A DNA stretch of 64,000 nt from Peribacillus sp. FSL E2-0218 (lineage in GTDB: Bacteria > Bacillota > Bacilli > Bacillales > DSM-1321), in NCBI RefSeq assembly GCF_037992945.1, contig NZ_CP150304.1, positions 809,501 through 873,500 of the forward strand, read 5' to 3'. The translations under genes and the position numbers were made by a program. The notes under the pieces are model-generated. The model did not search any database, had not been told where the DNA came from, and worked only from the letters and a program-made list of their open reading frames with translations. Positions within the stretch are counted from its first letter, which is position 1. Every line of letters starts with the position of its first letter. Below, in pieces: positions 23,993-32,144 of the stretch.

Positions 23993-24700
23993 ATGATAAA
24001 GAAGTTGAGGGAAGAAATTCATGAAATAAAGGATAACAACATGGCCTTAGATGAGGTATATCCTGAATTGCTTCGGTTTTGCCGATTCTTGACGCAAAAT
24101 AATTGGGATGGTGATGACTTGGCACAGGATACGATTATGAAGGCCATGCGGGTCTATGGGAAGAAGAAGGGGCTAACACCTGCTTTATTGAAGACGATAG
24201 CCCGCCATTCCTGGATCGATACGATACGAAAAAGAAAAAAGGAAGCTTTAGGCGATTTGCAGGATAACGATTTGCAAGGGGCAATTGGGGAAAATCCGTT
24301 TGAAACGGTGGAGTATATTATAAAATCCCTTACCACGAAGCAAGCCGTCGTATTTTTATTAAAGGAAGGATTTCTTTATCGCTCCAAGGAAATCGCGGAT
24401 TATTTGAACACGACGGAAGCGGCGGTAAAGGCGATCTTGAACCGTGTCAAAAAACGTTTTGACCATGATGCTGAGGAGCGTAAGCTGTCCGTCGTGGAAG
24501 ATTGGGAGTATGAGGAGGAGCAAAGGCTGATATCACTGATGACACAGGCATTGCAGCAGCAAAATCCTGATATCCTCATTAGAAGCATCCCATCTTTCAA
24601 ATCGCTGAACAGTGAATCAATGATTCCTAGATCAATGAATCGATCGCAGCATTTCAAACCATGCTTCACTCCTTCAAACACCCTCTCAATGGCTGCATAG
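23993..24700 (+). CDS. ECF-type sigma-70 family sigma factor
   Basis: The 235-residue protein has a region 2 ('LLRFCRFLTQNNWDGDDLAQDT', then 'LLKTIARHSWIDTIRKRKK', about residues 25-80). Region 4 follows ('KQAVVFLLKEGFLYRSKEIAD', 'TTEAAVKAILNRVKKRF', about 115-160). A tail of about 70 residues is longer than in minimal ECF factors. ATG 23993 is preferred to GTG 23984 because AAGGAG lies 8 bp upstream. No anti-sigma gene is adjacent. The next gene, 30 bp away, encodes a ClpP paralogue, so the two probably share a transcript. Confidence 0.85.
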   Translation: MIKKLREEIHEIKDNNMALDEVYPELLRFCRFLTQNNWDGDDLAQDTIMKAMRVYGKKKGLTPALLKTIARHSWIDTIRKRKKEALGDLQDNDLQGAIGENPFETVEYIIKSLTTKQAVVFLLKEGFLYRSKEIADYLNTTEAAVKAILNRVKKRFDHDAEERKLSVVEDWEYEEEQRLISLMTQALQQQNPDILIRSIPSFKSLNSESMIPRSMNRSQHFKPCFTPSNTLSMAA

Positions 24701-24730
24701 CTAATCATTTTGTTAGGAGGAAGAAGAGAT

Positions 24731-25315
24731 ATGACTACCATTCCTTATGTAATTGAGCAATCCGGCAAGGGTGAACGCTCGTACGATATTTATTCCCGGC
24801 TGTTAAAAGATCGCATCATCATGATTGGCGAAGAAATCACCGATCATTTAGCAAATAGTGTCGTCGCTCAATTGTTATTCTTGGCGGCTGACGCACCTGA
24901 TAAAGAAATCACCATTTTCATCAATAGTCCGGGGGGATCGACTAGTGCCGGTTTTGCCATATATGATACGATGCAGTATATAAAGCCTGATATCCGGACT
25001 GTATGTACGGGAATGGCTGCCTCATTCGGCGCCATGCTTTTGCTGGCAGGTACGAAGGGAAAGCGGTGTGCATTGCCGAATAGCGAAATCATGCTTCATC
25101 AGCCGCTTGGAGGGGCAAGGGGGCAAGCCACGGAAATTGAAATTTCGGCCCGGAGGATCTTGAAGCTAAAGGACCATATCAATCAAATCATTTCGGAAAG
25201 GACGGGTCAGCCTATCGCTAAGGTGGCGAAGGATACTGATCGTGATTACTTCTTAAGCGCTGATGAGGCGAGGGATTACGGAATAATCGATGAAATAATC
25301 GTTCAGGATCGTTAA
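24731..25315 (+). CDS. clpP: ATP-dependent Clp protease proteolytic subunit (paralogue)
   Basis: The 194-residue serine peptidase has the ClpP triad S98 (GMAASFGA), H123 (MLHQPLGG) and D172 (DTDRDYFLSA), plus the 'NSPGGS' loop. The length is that of a mature ClpP without propeptide. The AGGAGG at about 24716-24720 fixes ATG 24731. Hydrophobic-pocket contacts for Clp ATPases are probably kept but were not checked. Location after a sigma factor, away from the usual housekeeping context, suggests a second ClpP used in stress or stationary phase. Confidence 0.92.
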   Translation: MTTIPYVIEQSGKGERSYDIYSRLLKDRIIMIGEEITDHLANSVVAQLLFLAADAPDKEITIFINSPGGSTSAGFAIYDTMQYIKPDIRTVCTGMAASFGAMLLLAGTKGKRCALPNSEIMLHQPLGGARGQATEIEISARRILKLKDHINQIISERTGQPIAKVAKDTDRDYFLSADEARDYGIIDEIIVQDR

Positions 25316-25321
25316 TTTGGG

Positions 25322-25361
25322 AAAAAGGGTTTCGGGGCGCTCATACCGAAACCCTTTTTCC
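25322..25361 (+). terminator. Terminator of the sigma-clpP unit
   Basis: AAAGGGTTTCGG pairs with CCGAAACCCTTT, followed by T residues. Confidence 0.88.
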
Positions 25362-25439
25362 TTAGTTTGCTTTCGCATACTTTGTTGCTAATCACCAAGT
25401 AAGGAGGTGTGGTCGATTTCCCCTCCGATGCTCAGCTTT

Positions 25440-25506
25440 TCAGAGGGTGTGTGAGCCTCTTCGGGGTTATCCTCTGTGAGGTCTTTACCTGTGGCTCGCA
25501 CCTTCG
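25440..25506 (+). other. Structured intergenic sequence of unknown role
   Basis: GGTGTGTGAGCC (with a 2-nt bulge) can pair with GGCTCGCACC over ten base pairs, enclosing smaller CCTC/GAGG stems. It lies between the clpP terminator and the convergent dioxygenase gene. It does not match a riboswitch I know. Confidence 0.3.
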
Positions 25507-25664
25507 CGCCAATCAACAGTAAAACCAAAAATCTTAAAGAGCCTTTCTTTCGGAACGATTTTTTCACCCGGACAATTCTGGATAAGGGAGTGCCAACGGT
25601 GTGAAAGCAGGAAAAAGCACGTTAAGCTTTCTATAGTAAGTAAGGTACTCAGAAGTTAGGGGCG

Positions 25665-26558
25665 TTATTTCTTATTAAGCAGTCTGCTGGATTCGTTCTC
25701 CTTATTTACCGGGATTTCTTTTCCTACTGTCACACGGCGGACGACACGGTGCTGGTCTTCATAATCGGCGATGGCATAATGCTGTGTGGCTAGGTTGTCC
25801 CAAATGGCCACGTCACCTTCACTCCATTGCCAGCGCACGGTATTTTCCAGACGGGTTACGTATGAATCAAAGATACTCAATAATCGTTCAGACTCACTTG
25901 TTGTATAACCTTCCACTCTTCCGGCAAAGCCACCTAGCAATAAATGTCTTTTCCCAGTTTCGGCGTGCACGTGGACGACTGGATGCCGCGTTTTATAAAT
26001 GGTGGATTCGAATATTTCCCGGTATTTCTTTTTGACCTCGTCCGTTGTATTTTCGACTTGCTTGAATTGGGCATAATCATATTCATTTGTATGGATGGCC
26101 CATAGTTCGTCCGCTAAATGTCTCAATCCATCCGGCAGGTCTTCATACGCCTTATTAGTATTGGCCCAGACTGTATCTCCGCCAACTTTCGGGATGGTTA
26201 CACCTCTTAAAATCGAGTATTTGGGAACTTCTGGGACGAAAGTGACATCGGTATGCCACTGGTTCGCTTTGGCACCCTGTGCGGAATCAAGTTCGAATAT
26301 ATAGTTCGTATCGTTTTTGACCGGTATCGTAGGATGGGCATAGGGCTCACCGAGGAGCTTGGCAAATGCCTCTTGGGAGGCATCATCCAAATGATTTTGT
26401 CTTTTGAAGAAAACGACTTTATGATCGTTCAGCGCTTGCTTGATTTCGCTGAATATATTTAAATCCAAGTCACCACTTAATTGCACTCCATGAATTTCCG
26501 CACCAATCCGACCTGCTACAGGCACCACTTTTATTTGTTGTGTTTTAGTTTCCGTCAT
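25665..26558 (-). CDS. TauD/TfdA family 2-oxoglutarate-dependent dioxygenase
   Basis: The 297-residue protein has the Fe(II) facial triad: H102-x-D104 in 'WHTDVTF' and a distal His near 260 in 'NLATQHYAIADY'. An Arg near 271 ('HRVVRRV') would hold 2-oxoglutarate. Members release sulfite from taurine or other alkyl sulfonates, or act on alkyl sulfates. The exact substrate cannot be read. It is 26 bp downstream of the sulfonate-binding lipoprotein gene on the same strand, and the matching ABC ATPase and permease are divergent, so the set works as sulfur scavenging under sulfate limitation. Confidence 0.92.
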   Translation of the reverse strand: MTETKTQQIKVVPVAGRIGAEIHGVQLSGDLDLNIFSEIKQALNDHKVVFFKRQNHLDDASQEAFAKLLGEPYAHPTIPVKNDTNYIFELDSAQGAKANQWHTDVTFVPEVPKYSILRGVTIPKVGGDTVWANTNKAYEDLPDGLRHLADELWAIHTNEYDYAQFKQVENTTDEVKKKYREIFESTIYKTRHPVVHVHAETGKRHLLLGGFAGRVEGYTTSESERLLSIFDSYVTRLENTVRWQWSEGDVAIWDNLATQHYAIADYEDQHRVVRRVTVGKEIPVNKENESSRLLNKK

Positions 26559-26584
26559 AATCGATTTCCTCCCGTATTTGTTTT

Positions 26585-27577
26585 TTATTTGTTAAACGCT
26601 TCCTCAATGTATTCATTGTGGATCTCTTTCTGGAAATCAAACGATTTCTTGATGTAGCCCACGCTGGCCAACGTATCGATCGATTCTTGCTGGGCCTTGA
26701 TGGCATCTTTGGTAAAGAAGATATTTGGCTCTTCGGCCGTTATTATTTTCTTGACTGTGGCAGCAGGCATTTTAGTTTCTTTGGCATAAATTTCAGATGC
26801 TTCATCTGGATGTTCAATTTGCCAATCCGCCGCCTTTTTATAAATCCTTAAATACGCCTCGACAATTTCAGGATGCTCTTTGGCAAATCCAGTACGGGCG
26901 ATGATTGCACCAGGAGCCAGTATTTTGCCTTTTACATTCAATGCGACAGCATTCCCTTTTTCAATATTATTAAGATAATAAGGGTTCCAAGTCGCCCATG
27001 CGTCCAGCTGTTTCGTTTCGAAGGCAGACTGGGCATCATCAGGCTGTAAATTGATGAGTTTGATATCATCCGTCGTTAATCCATGGGCCTTCAAGGCCTT
27101 GATTAAATACACATGACCTGTTGTTCCGGAGGCAACCCCGACCGTTTTCCCCTTTAAATCTTCAACCTGCTTAATGTTACCGCCGGTCTGAGTGATGATT
27201 CGGACAGAAGATCCGCCTTGTCCGGTTTGGGCAATCACTTCGAATGGAAGCTTCTTATCAATACCGGCTATTAGTGCACCATCTCCTAAAAAAGACAAAT
27301 CAACCCGGTTGGAGGCCAGCGATTCCAAAAGTGGCGGCCCACTCTGGAATTCACTCCACGAGATTTTTGCGCCCAGTTTCGAAAATTCATCATCGAACAA
27401 TCCCTTTTCCTTTGCAATGACCAGCGGCCCCATCTTGCCATTCAAGGCAATACTGACTTTAACTGGCTCGCTCTCCCCGGAAGCTTTGCCGGCATCTGAA
27501 TTACAGCCTGTCAATGCAGCAGTACTGAGGATGATCGTAAGCAGCAATCCGGTTAAATGGTTACGATATTTCCTCAT
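26585..27577 (-). CDS. ssuA: Aliphatic sulfonate ABC transporter substrate-binding lipoprotein
   Basis: The 330-residue precursor has a signal peptide with lipobox 'LTGC' (lipidated Cys25). An SsuA/TauA/NMT1-like periplasmic-binding fold follows, with 'GKTVGVASGTTGHVYLIKAL' (a phosphate/sulfonate-binding loop) and 'LDAWATWNPYY'. It captures alkanesulfonates outside the membrane and delivers them to SsuBC encoded divergently. The ATG at 27577 is preceded by AAGGGAGGG on the minus strand. Confidence 0.9.
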   Translation of the reverse strand: MRKYRNHLTGLLLTIILSTAALTGCNSDAGKASGESEPVKVSIALNGKMGPLVIAKEKGLFDDEFSKLGAKISWSEFQSGPPLLESLASNRVDLSFLGDGALIAGIDKKLPFEVIAQTGQGGSSVRIITQTGGNIKQVEDLKGKTVGVASGTTGHVYLIKALKAHGLTTDDIKLINLQPDDAQSAFETKQLDAWATWNPYYLNNIEKGNAVALNVKGKILAPGAIIARTGFAKEHPEIVEAYLRIYKKAADWQIEHPDEASEIYAKETKMPAATVKKIITAEEPNIFFTKDAIKAQQESIDTLASVGYIKKSFDFQKEIHNEYIEEAFNK

Positions 27578-27874
27578 GAATTCCCTCCCTTAAGGTTCAT
27601 TACACCTACCTCATCAGAATAGTCAGAATTAGGACGAAAAAGAGATTCAACGAAGAGTGAATGGAGATACTCTTCATTGAATCTCCAGTAGTCCAGTGGA
27701 TTCAGATGACCTTTTAAGAATATGGTTTTGTGTATGAGTGCATCTTATCAGCTGTTAGAATAATCTGTCAATTGTTTTTGTAATTAATCCGATAAAATAA
27801 ATCGGCATTAACTGTTGATTCTCGATAATTGATAAGTTAATATAAAATGAAATATTGAAGCAATCGACTAGTTA

Positions 27875-27931
27875 ACTAGAGATTTTAGCAAAGGGCCATG
27901 ATATGCCCATTGCTGGAACTCTAGTTTTTTT
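27875..27931 (+). terminator. Terminator-like leader hairpin before ssuB (possible attenuator)
   Basis: ACTAGAG pairs with CTCTAGT, and inside it AGCAA-GGGC pairs with GCCC-TTGCT; seven T residues follow. It points along the + strand and ends only about 20 bp before the ssuB start, so any transcript of ssuBC must read through it. Confidence 0.6.
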
Positions 27932-27952
27932 ATTCGAGAAGGGGTGAGTAAT

Positions 27953-28720
27953 TTGGTATCCACGTTAGAAATCAATCATGTAAGCAAGACCTTTAAGAAT
28001 GATCAGGAAAGCATTCTCGTTCTGAAAGATTTGTATCTGACTGTCAATGATGGTGAATTCGTTACCATCATCGGACCTAGCGGCTGCGGGAAAAGCACAT
28101 TATTAAAATTGATTGCAGGCCTTGATTTGGACTTTGATGGCAAGATAATTGTGGGCGATCATCCGGTTAGTGGCCCGTCCAAGGCCCGCGGTTTCATTTT
28201 TCAGGAGCATCGCTTATTTCCGTGGCTTAACGTGGAGAAGAATATATCAGGTAATCTTTCATTGAAAAATCCGGATATTCGCAAAGGGGTGGACGATTTG
28301 ATATCGCTTGTTAAGCTTAAAGGATTTGAAAGGGTATATCCGCGTCAATTGTCCGGCGGGATGTCGCAGCGTGTGGCCATTGCCAGGGCACTGTTGCGTA
28401 ATCCTGAAGTTTTGTTGCTGGATGAGCCCTTCGGTGCATTGGATGCATTCACCCGAACACATCTTCAGGAAGCATTACTTGAAATATGGGAAAGGAACAA
28501 GACAACGATGGTGCTCGTCACCCACGATATTGATGAATCACTTTTTTTATCGAATAAAGTGGTCGTCATGGATGCCAAGCCCGGAAGGATCAAGGCAATC
28601 GTTCCCATTGATTTACCATATCCAAGAACGAGGACAAGCAAGTCTTTTCAGGAATTGAGGTCCCATATCCTAAACCTGCTGGACCATCAGCCTCAGGATA
28701 GGGAAGATTGGAGCATTTGA
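27953..28720 (+). CDS. ssuB: Sulfonate ABC transporter ATP-binding protein
   Basis: The protein has Walker A 'GPSGCGKST', the Q-loop 'FQEHRLFPWLNV' typical of nitrate/sulfonate/taurine ATPases, signature 'LSGGMSQR' and Walker B 'LLLDEPFGALD' with the switch His in 'THDIDES'. A GTG at 27944 overlaps the Shine-Dalgarno AGAAGGGG, so TTG 27953 with spacing 8 is the likelier start; both give nearly the same protein. It energises the SsuC permease encoded 35 bp downstream. Confidence 0.9.
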   Translation: MVSTLEINHVSKTFKNDQESILVLKDLYLTVNDGEFVTIIGPSGCGKSTLLKLIAGLDLDFDGKIIVGDHPVSGPSKARGFIFQEHRLFPWLNVEKNISGNLSLKNPDIRKGVDDLISLVKLKGFERVYPRQLSGGMSQRVAIARALLRNPEVLLLDEPFGALDAFTRTHLQEALLEIWERNKTTMVLVTHDIDESLFLSNKVVVMDAKPGRIKAIVPIDLPYPRTRTSKSFQELRSHILNLLDHQPQDREDWSI

Positions 28721-28755
28721 TTGATTTTTGAAAAATGAAGGAAAGGATGATGAAA

Positions 28756-29580
28756 ATGTCTTCACAAACCATTGCTCAAAACAAGCAGCTTATCATGAGG
28801 GAAAGGAAAAAACAATCAAAAATCGCCAAATCTGCATTGCGTGGTTTTTTCCTGCCCTTAATAGTATTGATTGCCTGGCAGGCATTGGGTTCAGCCGGAA
28901 TCCTGCCGGCCCAATTATTCTCATCACCATCCTTGATCGTCACGGCTTTCATGGATCTCGTCCGATCAGGGGAAATGGCCGGCCATTTGCAAATCAGTTT
29001 AACCCGGGCGCTTCTTGGCTTTGCATTAGGCGGTTTTTTAGGGATGTTGATCGGTGTCATCGTAGGCATGCAAAAAAAATCCGAGGAATATTTAAACCCA
29101 AGCATCCAAATGTTACGAACGGTTCCTTTACTTGCGATAACACCTTTATTCATCATGTGGTTCGGATTTGGTGAACTATCCAAAGTGCTGCTTATTGCAT
29201 TAGGGGCTTTTTTCCCATTATATTTACAAACATTTTTGGGTTTGCGGAATGTGGATAAAAAGCTATATGATGTGGCACGAATCCTGGAGTATAGCCCTTT
29301 GGAACAAATAACGAAGCTCATGATCCCGGCAGCCTTGCCCAATATATTGCTTGGGATTCGCTTAGCATTAAGTTCCGCATGGATGTGCTTGGTGGTCGCT
29401 GAATTGCTGGGAGCGGATAGGGGAGTGGGCTTCATGATCCAGGATGCCCGTTCATTCATGCAAACGGACATCGTATTCGTCGGCATCATCATTTTTGCCT
29501 TGGCTGGTAAAATCTCAGACTCATTTGTTCGCTTTTTGGAAAATCATTTGCTCAAATGGCAAGACAGCTTCAAAGCATAA
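28756..29580 (+). CDS. ssuC: Sulfonate ABC transporter permease
   Basis: The inner-membrane protein has five or six helices and the binding-protein-dependent permease EAA-like loop ('RILEYSPLEQITKLMIPAALPNIL'). Of several clustered ATG codons, ATG 28756 best fits the Shine-Dalgarno GAAGGAAAGG; the first, 28735, lies before it. The length from 28756 is 274 residues, normal for SsuC/TauC. It ends at a terminator shared with the convergent kinase gene. Confidence 0.9.
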   Translation: MSSQTIAQNKQLIMRERKKQSKIAKSALRGFFLPLIVLIAWQALGSAGILPAQLFSSPSLIVTAFMDLVRSGEMAGHLQISLTRALLGFALGGFLGMLIGVIVGMQKKSEEYLNPSIQMLRTVPLLAITPLFIMWFGFGELSKVLLIALGAFFPLYLQTFLGLRNVDKKLYDVARILEYSPLEQITKLMIPAALPNILLGIRLALSSAWMCLVVAELLGADRGVGFMIQDARSFMQTDIVFVGIIIFALAGKISDSFVRFLENHLLKWQDSFKA

Positions 29581-29585
29581 AGGAA

Positions 29586-29620
29586 AAGGATGACCACCGG
29601 CAATGGGGGTCATCCTTATT
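29586..29620. terminator. Bidirectional terminator between ssuC and the kinase gene
   Basis: AAGGATGACC pairs with GGTCATCCTT, with T/A-rich flanks on the + side. Confidence 0.75.
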
Positions 29621-29626
29621 TTATGT

Positions 29627-30808
29627 TTATTTGGTTTCTTTATAAAAAGGCAAATGAATCGTGAAGGATGTCCCTTTGTTCAATTCGCTGTGGACGACGA
29701 TTTTCCCTTTGTATTTTTGAACGATGGAATAACAAACGGTCAACCCGATGCCTGTTCCCCTATCTTTCAGCGAATAAAACGGAGTTCCTAGAGCTTCGAG
29801 CTGATCTTTGGAAAGGCCGATGCCAGTATCCGTTATTCGTATTTTGGCCATATGGCGCTCCTGCTCGGTTTCGACATTGATGAAACCAGCATCGTTCATT
29901 GATTCAATTCCGTTTTTCATGATATTGACGAGTATTTGTTTAAGCTCGATTGGATTCATATTCAATTGTAGGTTACAGCGGAAATCAAGGCGGAAGCCTA
30001 TATTGCGATTATTGGCAAAGCTGGTCAATAAATCGGAAACCTTCTGGATTTCATCATTTAAGCCAATGACCTGTTTATCACCCGTATGCGGCTTTGCCAA
30101 GGATAAATAGTCATTGATGATTACCTGTGTATATTCAAGTTCAGTAAGCATGGTTTGTACATAAAATTTTTCCGTTTCATTCAGTTCTTTCTCTTGATCT
30201 AATAGTTGGGCAAACCCTTTCACGACTGTAATGGGATTCCGGATCTCATGCGCAATGGTCGCAGCAAGCTGACCAACCGAACTCAATTGCTTGGCTTGCT
30301 GAATTTCCTTCTGGAAGGCATTTGTCGATTCCATCCGATTATGGGTTCCAATGAATACAAATACCAATATGATTTGGATGGCAATGAAATTCAATATGTT
30401 TCCAAAGCTATCCAAGGAGACATATTCATAAGTGTTTTGAAGATCTGTATGCGAAATGATAAGGATGAAAGCAGGACCTAATATGATATTTAACGTCGCG
30501 ACAATATAAAAACCGATTTTATCGAAGAGAAAGATTGGAATCAAGGGCGCTAATGCAAATAATGCCAGCATGATTGCGGTATCAGGAAATACCCAGAATT
30601 TACTATATAAATAAACAGTGATTAAGGAAATGAATAATCTTTTATAAAAGTTGCCTTCTGTTTTAATGAAAAATAGCAAAGATATGATCATTCCAGATAT
30701 GAGGATGACCTGAAAAGTCATTTCGTAAGGATTTTCCTTCCAACTGATGGGTGATACGGATATGCCTACCAATAGTAAAAAGGATATCATGCCCATAAAT
30801 GCCCTCAT
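29627..30808 (-). CDS. Membrane sensor histidine kinase, start region frameshifted
   Basis: About six transmembrane helices (roughly residues 1-165) precede a HisKA domain with 'ATIAHEIRNPITVVKGF' (phosphorylated His) and a HATPase domain with N-box 'NIMKNGIESM', 'DTGIGL' and 'GTGIGLTVCYSIV'. The type is that of sporulation-linked kinases of Bacillus (KinB-like), an inference from layout. No response regulator gene is adjacent. The visible frame offers ATG 30808 or 30796 without a good ribosome-binding site, but AAGGGG-ATG at 30854 is out of frame by one base across a run of seven A residues (see findings). The true start is probably 30854 if one A is dropped. Confidence 0.88.
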   Translation of the reverse strand: MRAFMGMISFLLLVGISVSPISWKENPYEMTFQVILISGMIISLLFFIKTEGNFYKRLFISLITVYLYSKFWVFPDTAIMLALFALAPLIPIFLFDKIGFYIVATLNIILGPAFILIISHTDLQNTYEYVSLDSFGNILNFIAIQIILVFVFIGTHNRMESTNAFQKEIQQAKQLSSVGQLAATIAHEIRNPITVVKGFAQLLDQEKELNETEKFYVQTMLTELEYTQVIINDYLSLAKPHTGDKQVIGLNDEIQKVSDLLTSFANNRNIGFRLDFRCNLQLNMNPIELKQILVNIMKNGIESMNDAGFINVETEQERHMAKIRITDTGIGLSKDQLEALGTPFYSLKDRGTGIGLTVCYSIVQKYKGKIVVHSELNKGTSFTIHLPFYKETK

Positions 30809-30842
30809 GATCAATCGTTGTTTGTTTTGGTAATATTGATGG

Positions 30843-30854
30843 TTTTTTTAACAT
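30843..30854 (-). other. A7 run after a good start codon, out of frame with the kinase
   Basis: On the minus strand ATG (30854-30852) is followed by TTA-start bases and seven A residues (30849-30843). With six A residues the frame would run on into the kinase as M-L-K-N-H-Q-Y-Y-Q. With seven it stays in another frame. Confidence 0.6.
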
Positions 30855-31082
30855 AATTCCCCTTAAGATTAATGTTCTGTTTGTTCAATAGTAAGCTGAT
30901 ACGTGTTTTTTGTAAATCGCTTAATGTTGAAAGTTTCCATAAAATGTTGATTTGCGCCCTCCTCATGCCCAGTAGGTCATTATATTCATTTTACCTATTA
31001 TAGGGTTTCTTTACACGATAACTGCTGCAGCTTCACATTTCCCTTTTAAACTGATGGTAAAGATGGAGGGGAGAGAGGGAAA

Positions 31083-32009
31083 GTGAAAAAGAGCATAAAG
31101 AAAGCAGGGGTAAGCATGATAGGTGCGGCCTTTATATTGCAGGCTGTTTCTATGAGTGCATCGGCAGCACATGAAAATCATTCGAATTCACCTATTTATG
31201 AGGACAAAATCGTGAATATTGCACATCGCGGGGCATCCGGTTACGCACCTGAACATACGATTCCCGCCTATCAATTAGGAGAAAGGATGAAGGGTGATTA
31301 CATAGAAATCGATCTCCAGATGACAAAGGATGGAAGATTGATAGCGATGCATGATGAAAGTGTCGATCGCACGACGGATGGCACTGGCCTTGTGAAAGAT
31401 TTAACGCTGACCGAAATCAAAAAACTGGATGCCGGTACGTGGTTCAATGACAAAAATCCACAATTGGCAAAAAAGAAATATGAAGGGTTAGTCGTTCCCA
31501 CCTTGGAAGAAGTCTTTAAGAAATTCGGCAGGGAGGCCAATTACTATATAGAAACAAAGTCCCCTGAAGTATATCCAGGAATGGAAGAAGAACTGCTGAA
31601 GGTTTTGAAGGATTATAAAATGGTGGATTCAAGGGGGCATACCAAAAATGTTCTGATCCAATCGTTCAGCAAGGAAAGCCTTTTGAAAGTTCATGATCTG
31701 AATCCAAAGTTACCTCTAGTGCAACTTTTTTCTTATAAGACTCAAGCAGCCATTTCTGAAAAGGAATTGCAATCCATTAAGCGATATGCAATGGGAGTCG
31801 GCCCAAACTTCAATATGGTGGACGGAACATATGTGAAAATGGTCAGAAATCATGGCCTCCAATTTCATCCCTATACAGTCAATGAAAGGACTGATATGAA
31901 AAAAGCACTGGACTGGGGGGCAACGGGGGTATTTACGAATTATCCGGATGTGTTTAACGAGGTCTTAAGAGAGTATAAACATAATCATAGACTTAACAAG
32001 GAGAAATAA
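31083..32009 (+). CDS. glpQ: Secreted glycerophosphodiester phosphodiesterase
   Basis: The 308-residue protein starts with GTG 31083 after GGGAGAGAGGGAAA. It has a signal peptide ending near 'ASA' (about residue 28), then the GDPD barrel: 'IAHRGASGYAPEHT' (catalytic His-Arg and metal-binding Glu), 'EIDLQMTKDG' and 'MHDESVDRTTDGTG'. It hydrolyses deacylated phospholipids to glycerol-3-phosphate and an alcohol outside the membrane. In Bacillus the family serves phosphate and glycerol supply and can act on teichoic acids. No glpT is adjacent. Confidence 0.92.
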   Translation: MKKSIKKAGVSMIGAAFILQAVSMSASAAHENHSNSPIYEDKIVNIAHRGASGYAPEHTIPAYQLGERMKGDYIEIDLQMTKDGRLIAMHDESVDRTTDGTGLVKDLTLTEIKKLDAGTWFNDKNPQLAKKKYEGLVVPTLEEVFKKFGREANYYIETKSPEVYPGMEEELLKVLKDYKMVDSRGHTKNVLIQSFSKESLLKVHDLNPKLPLVQLFSYKTQAAISEKELQSIKRYAMGVGPNFNMVDGTYVKMVRNHGLQFHPYTVNERTDMKKALDWGATGVFTNYPDVFNEVLREYKHNHRLNKEK

Positions 32010-32144
32010 TAAGCCACAATGAAGGATTTCATTGGTGAGTCACGATTATCCTGTCTGATTATTGGGGAAAATTAGGATAACAAGGCTTGCCAATCTTTGT
32101 AAGCGGGTATAGCAGGATTATTAAGAATTTTTAGGAGGCTGATC

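Noticed and set aside
27600..27950. SAM (S-box) riboswitch ahead of ssuB
   Set aside because: The conserved S-box core (such as AGAGAGGTGGAGGGA and GCAACC blocks) is absent; only a terminator-type hairpin is seen.
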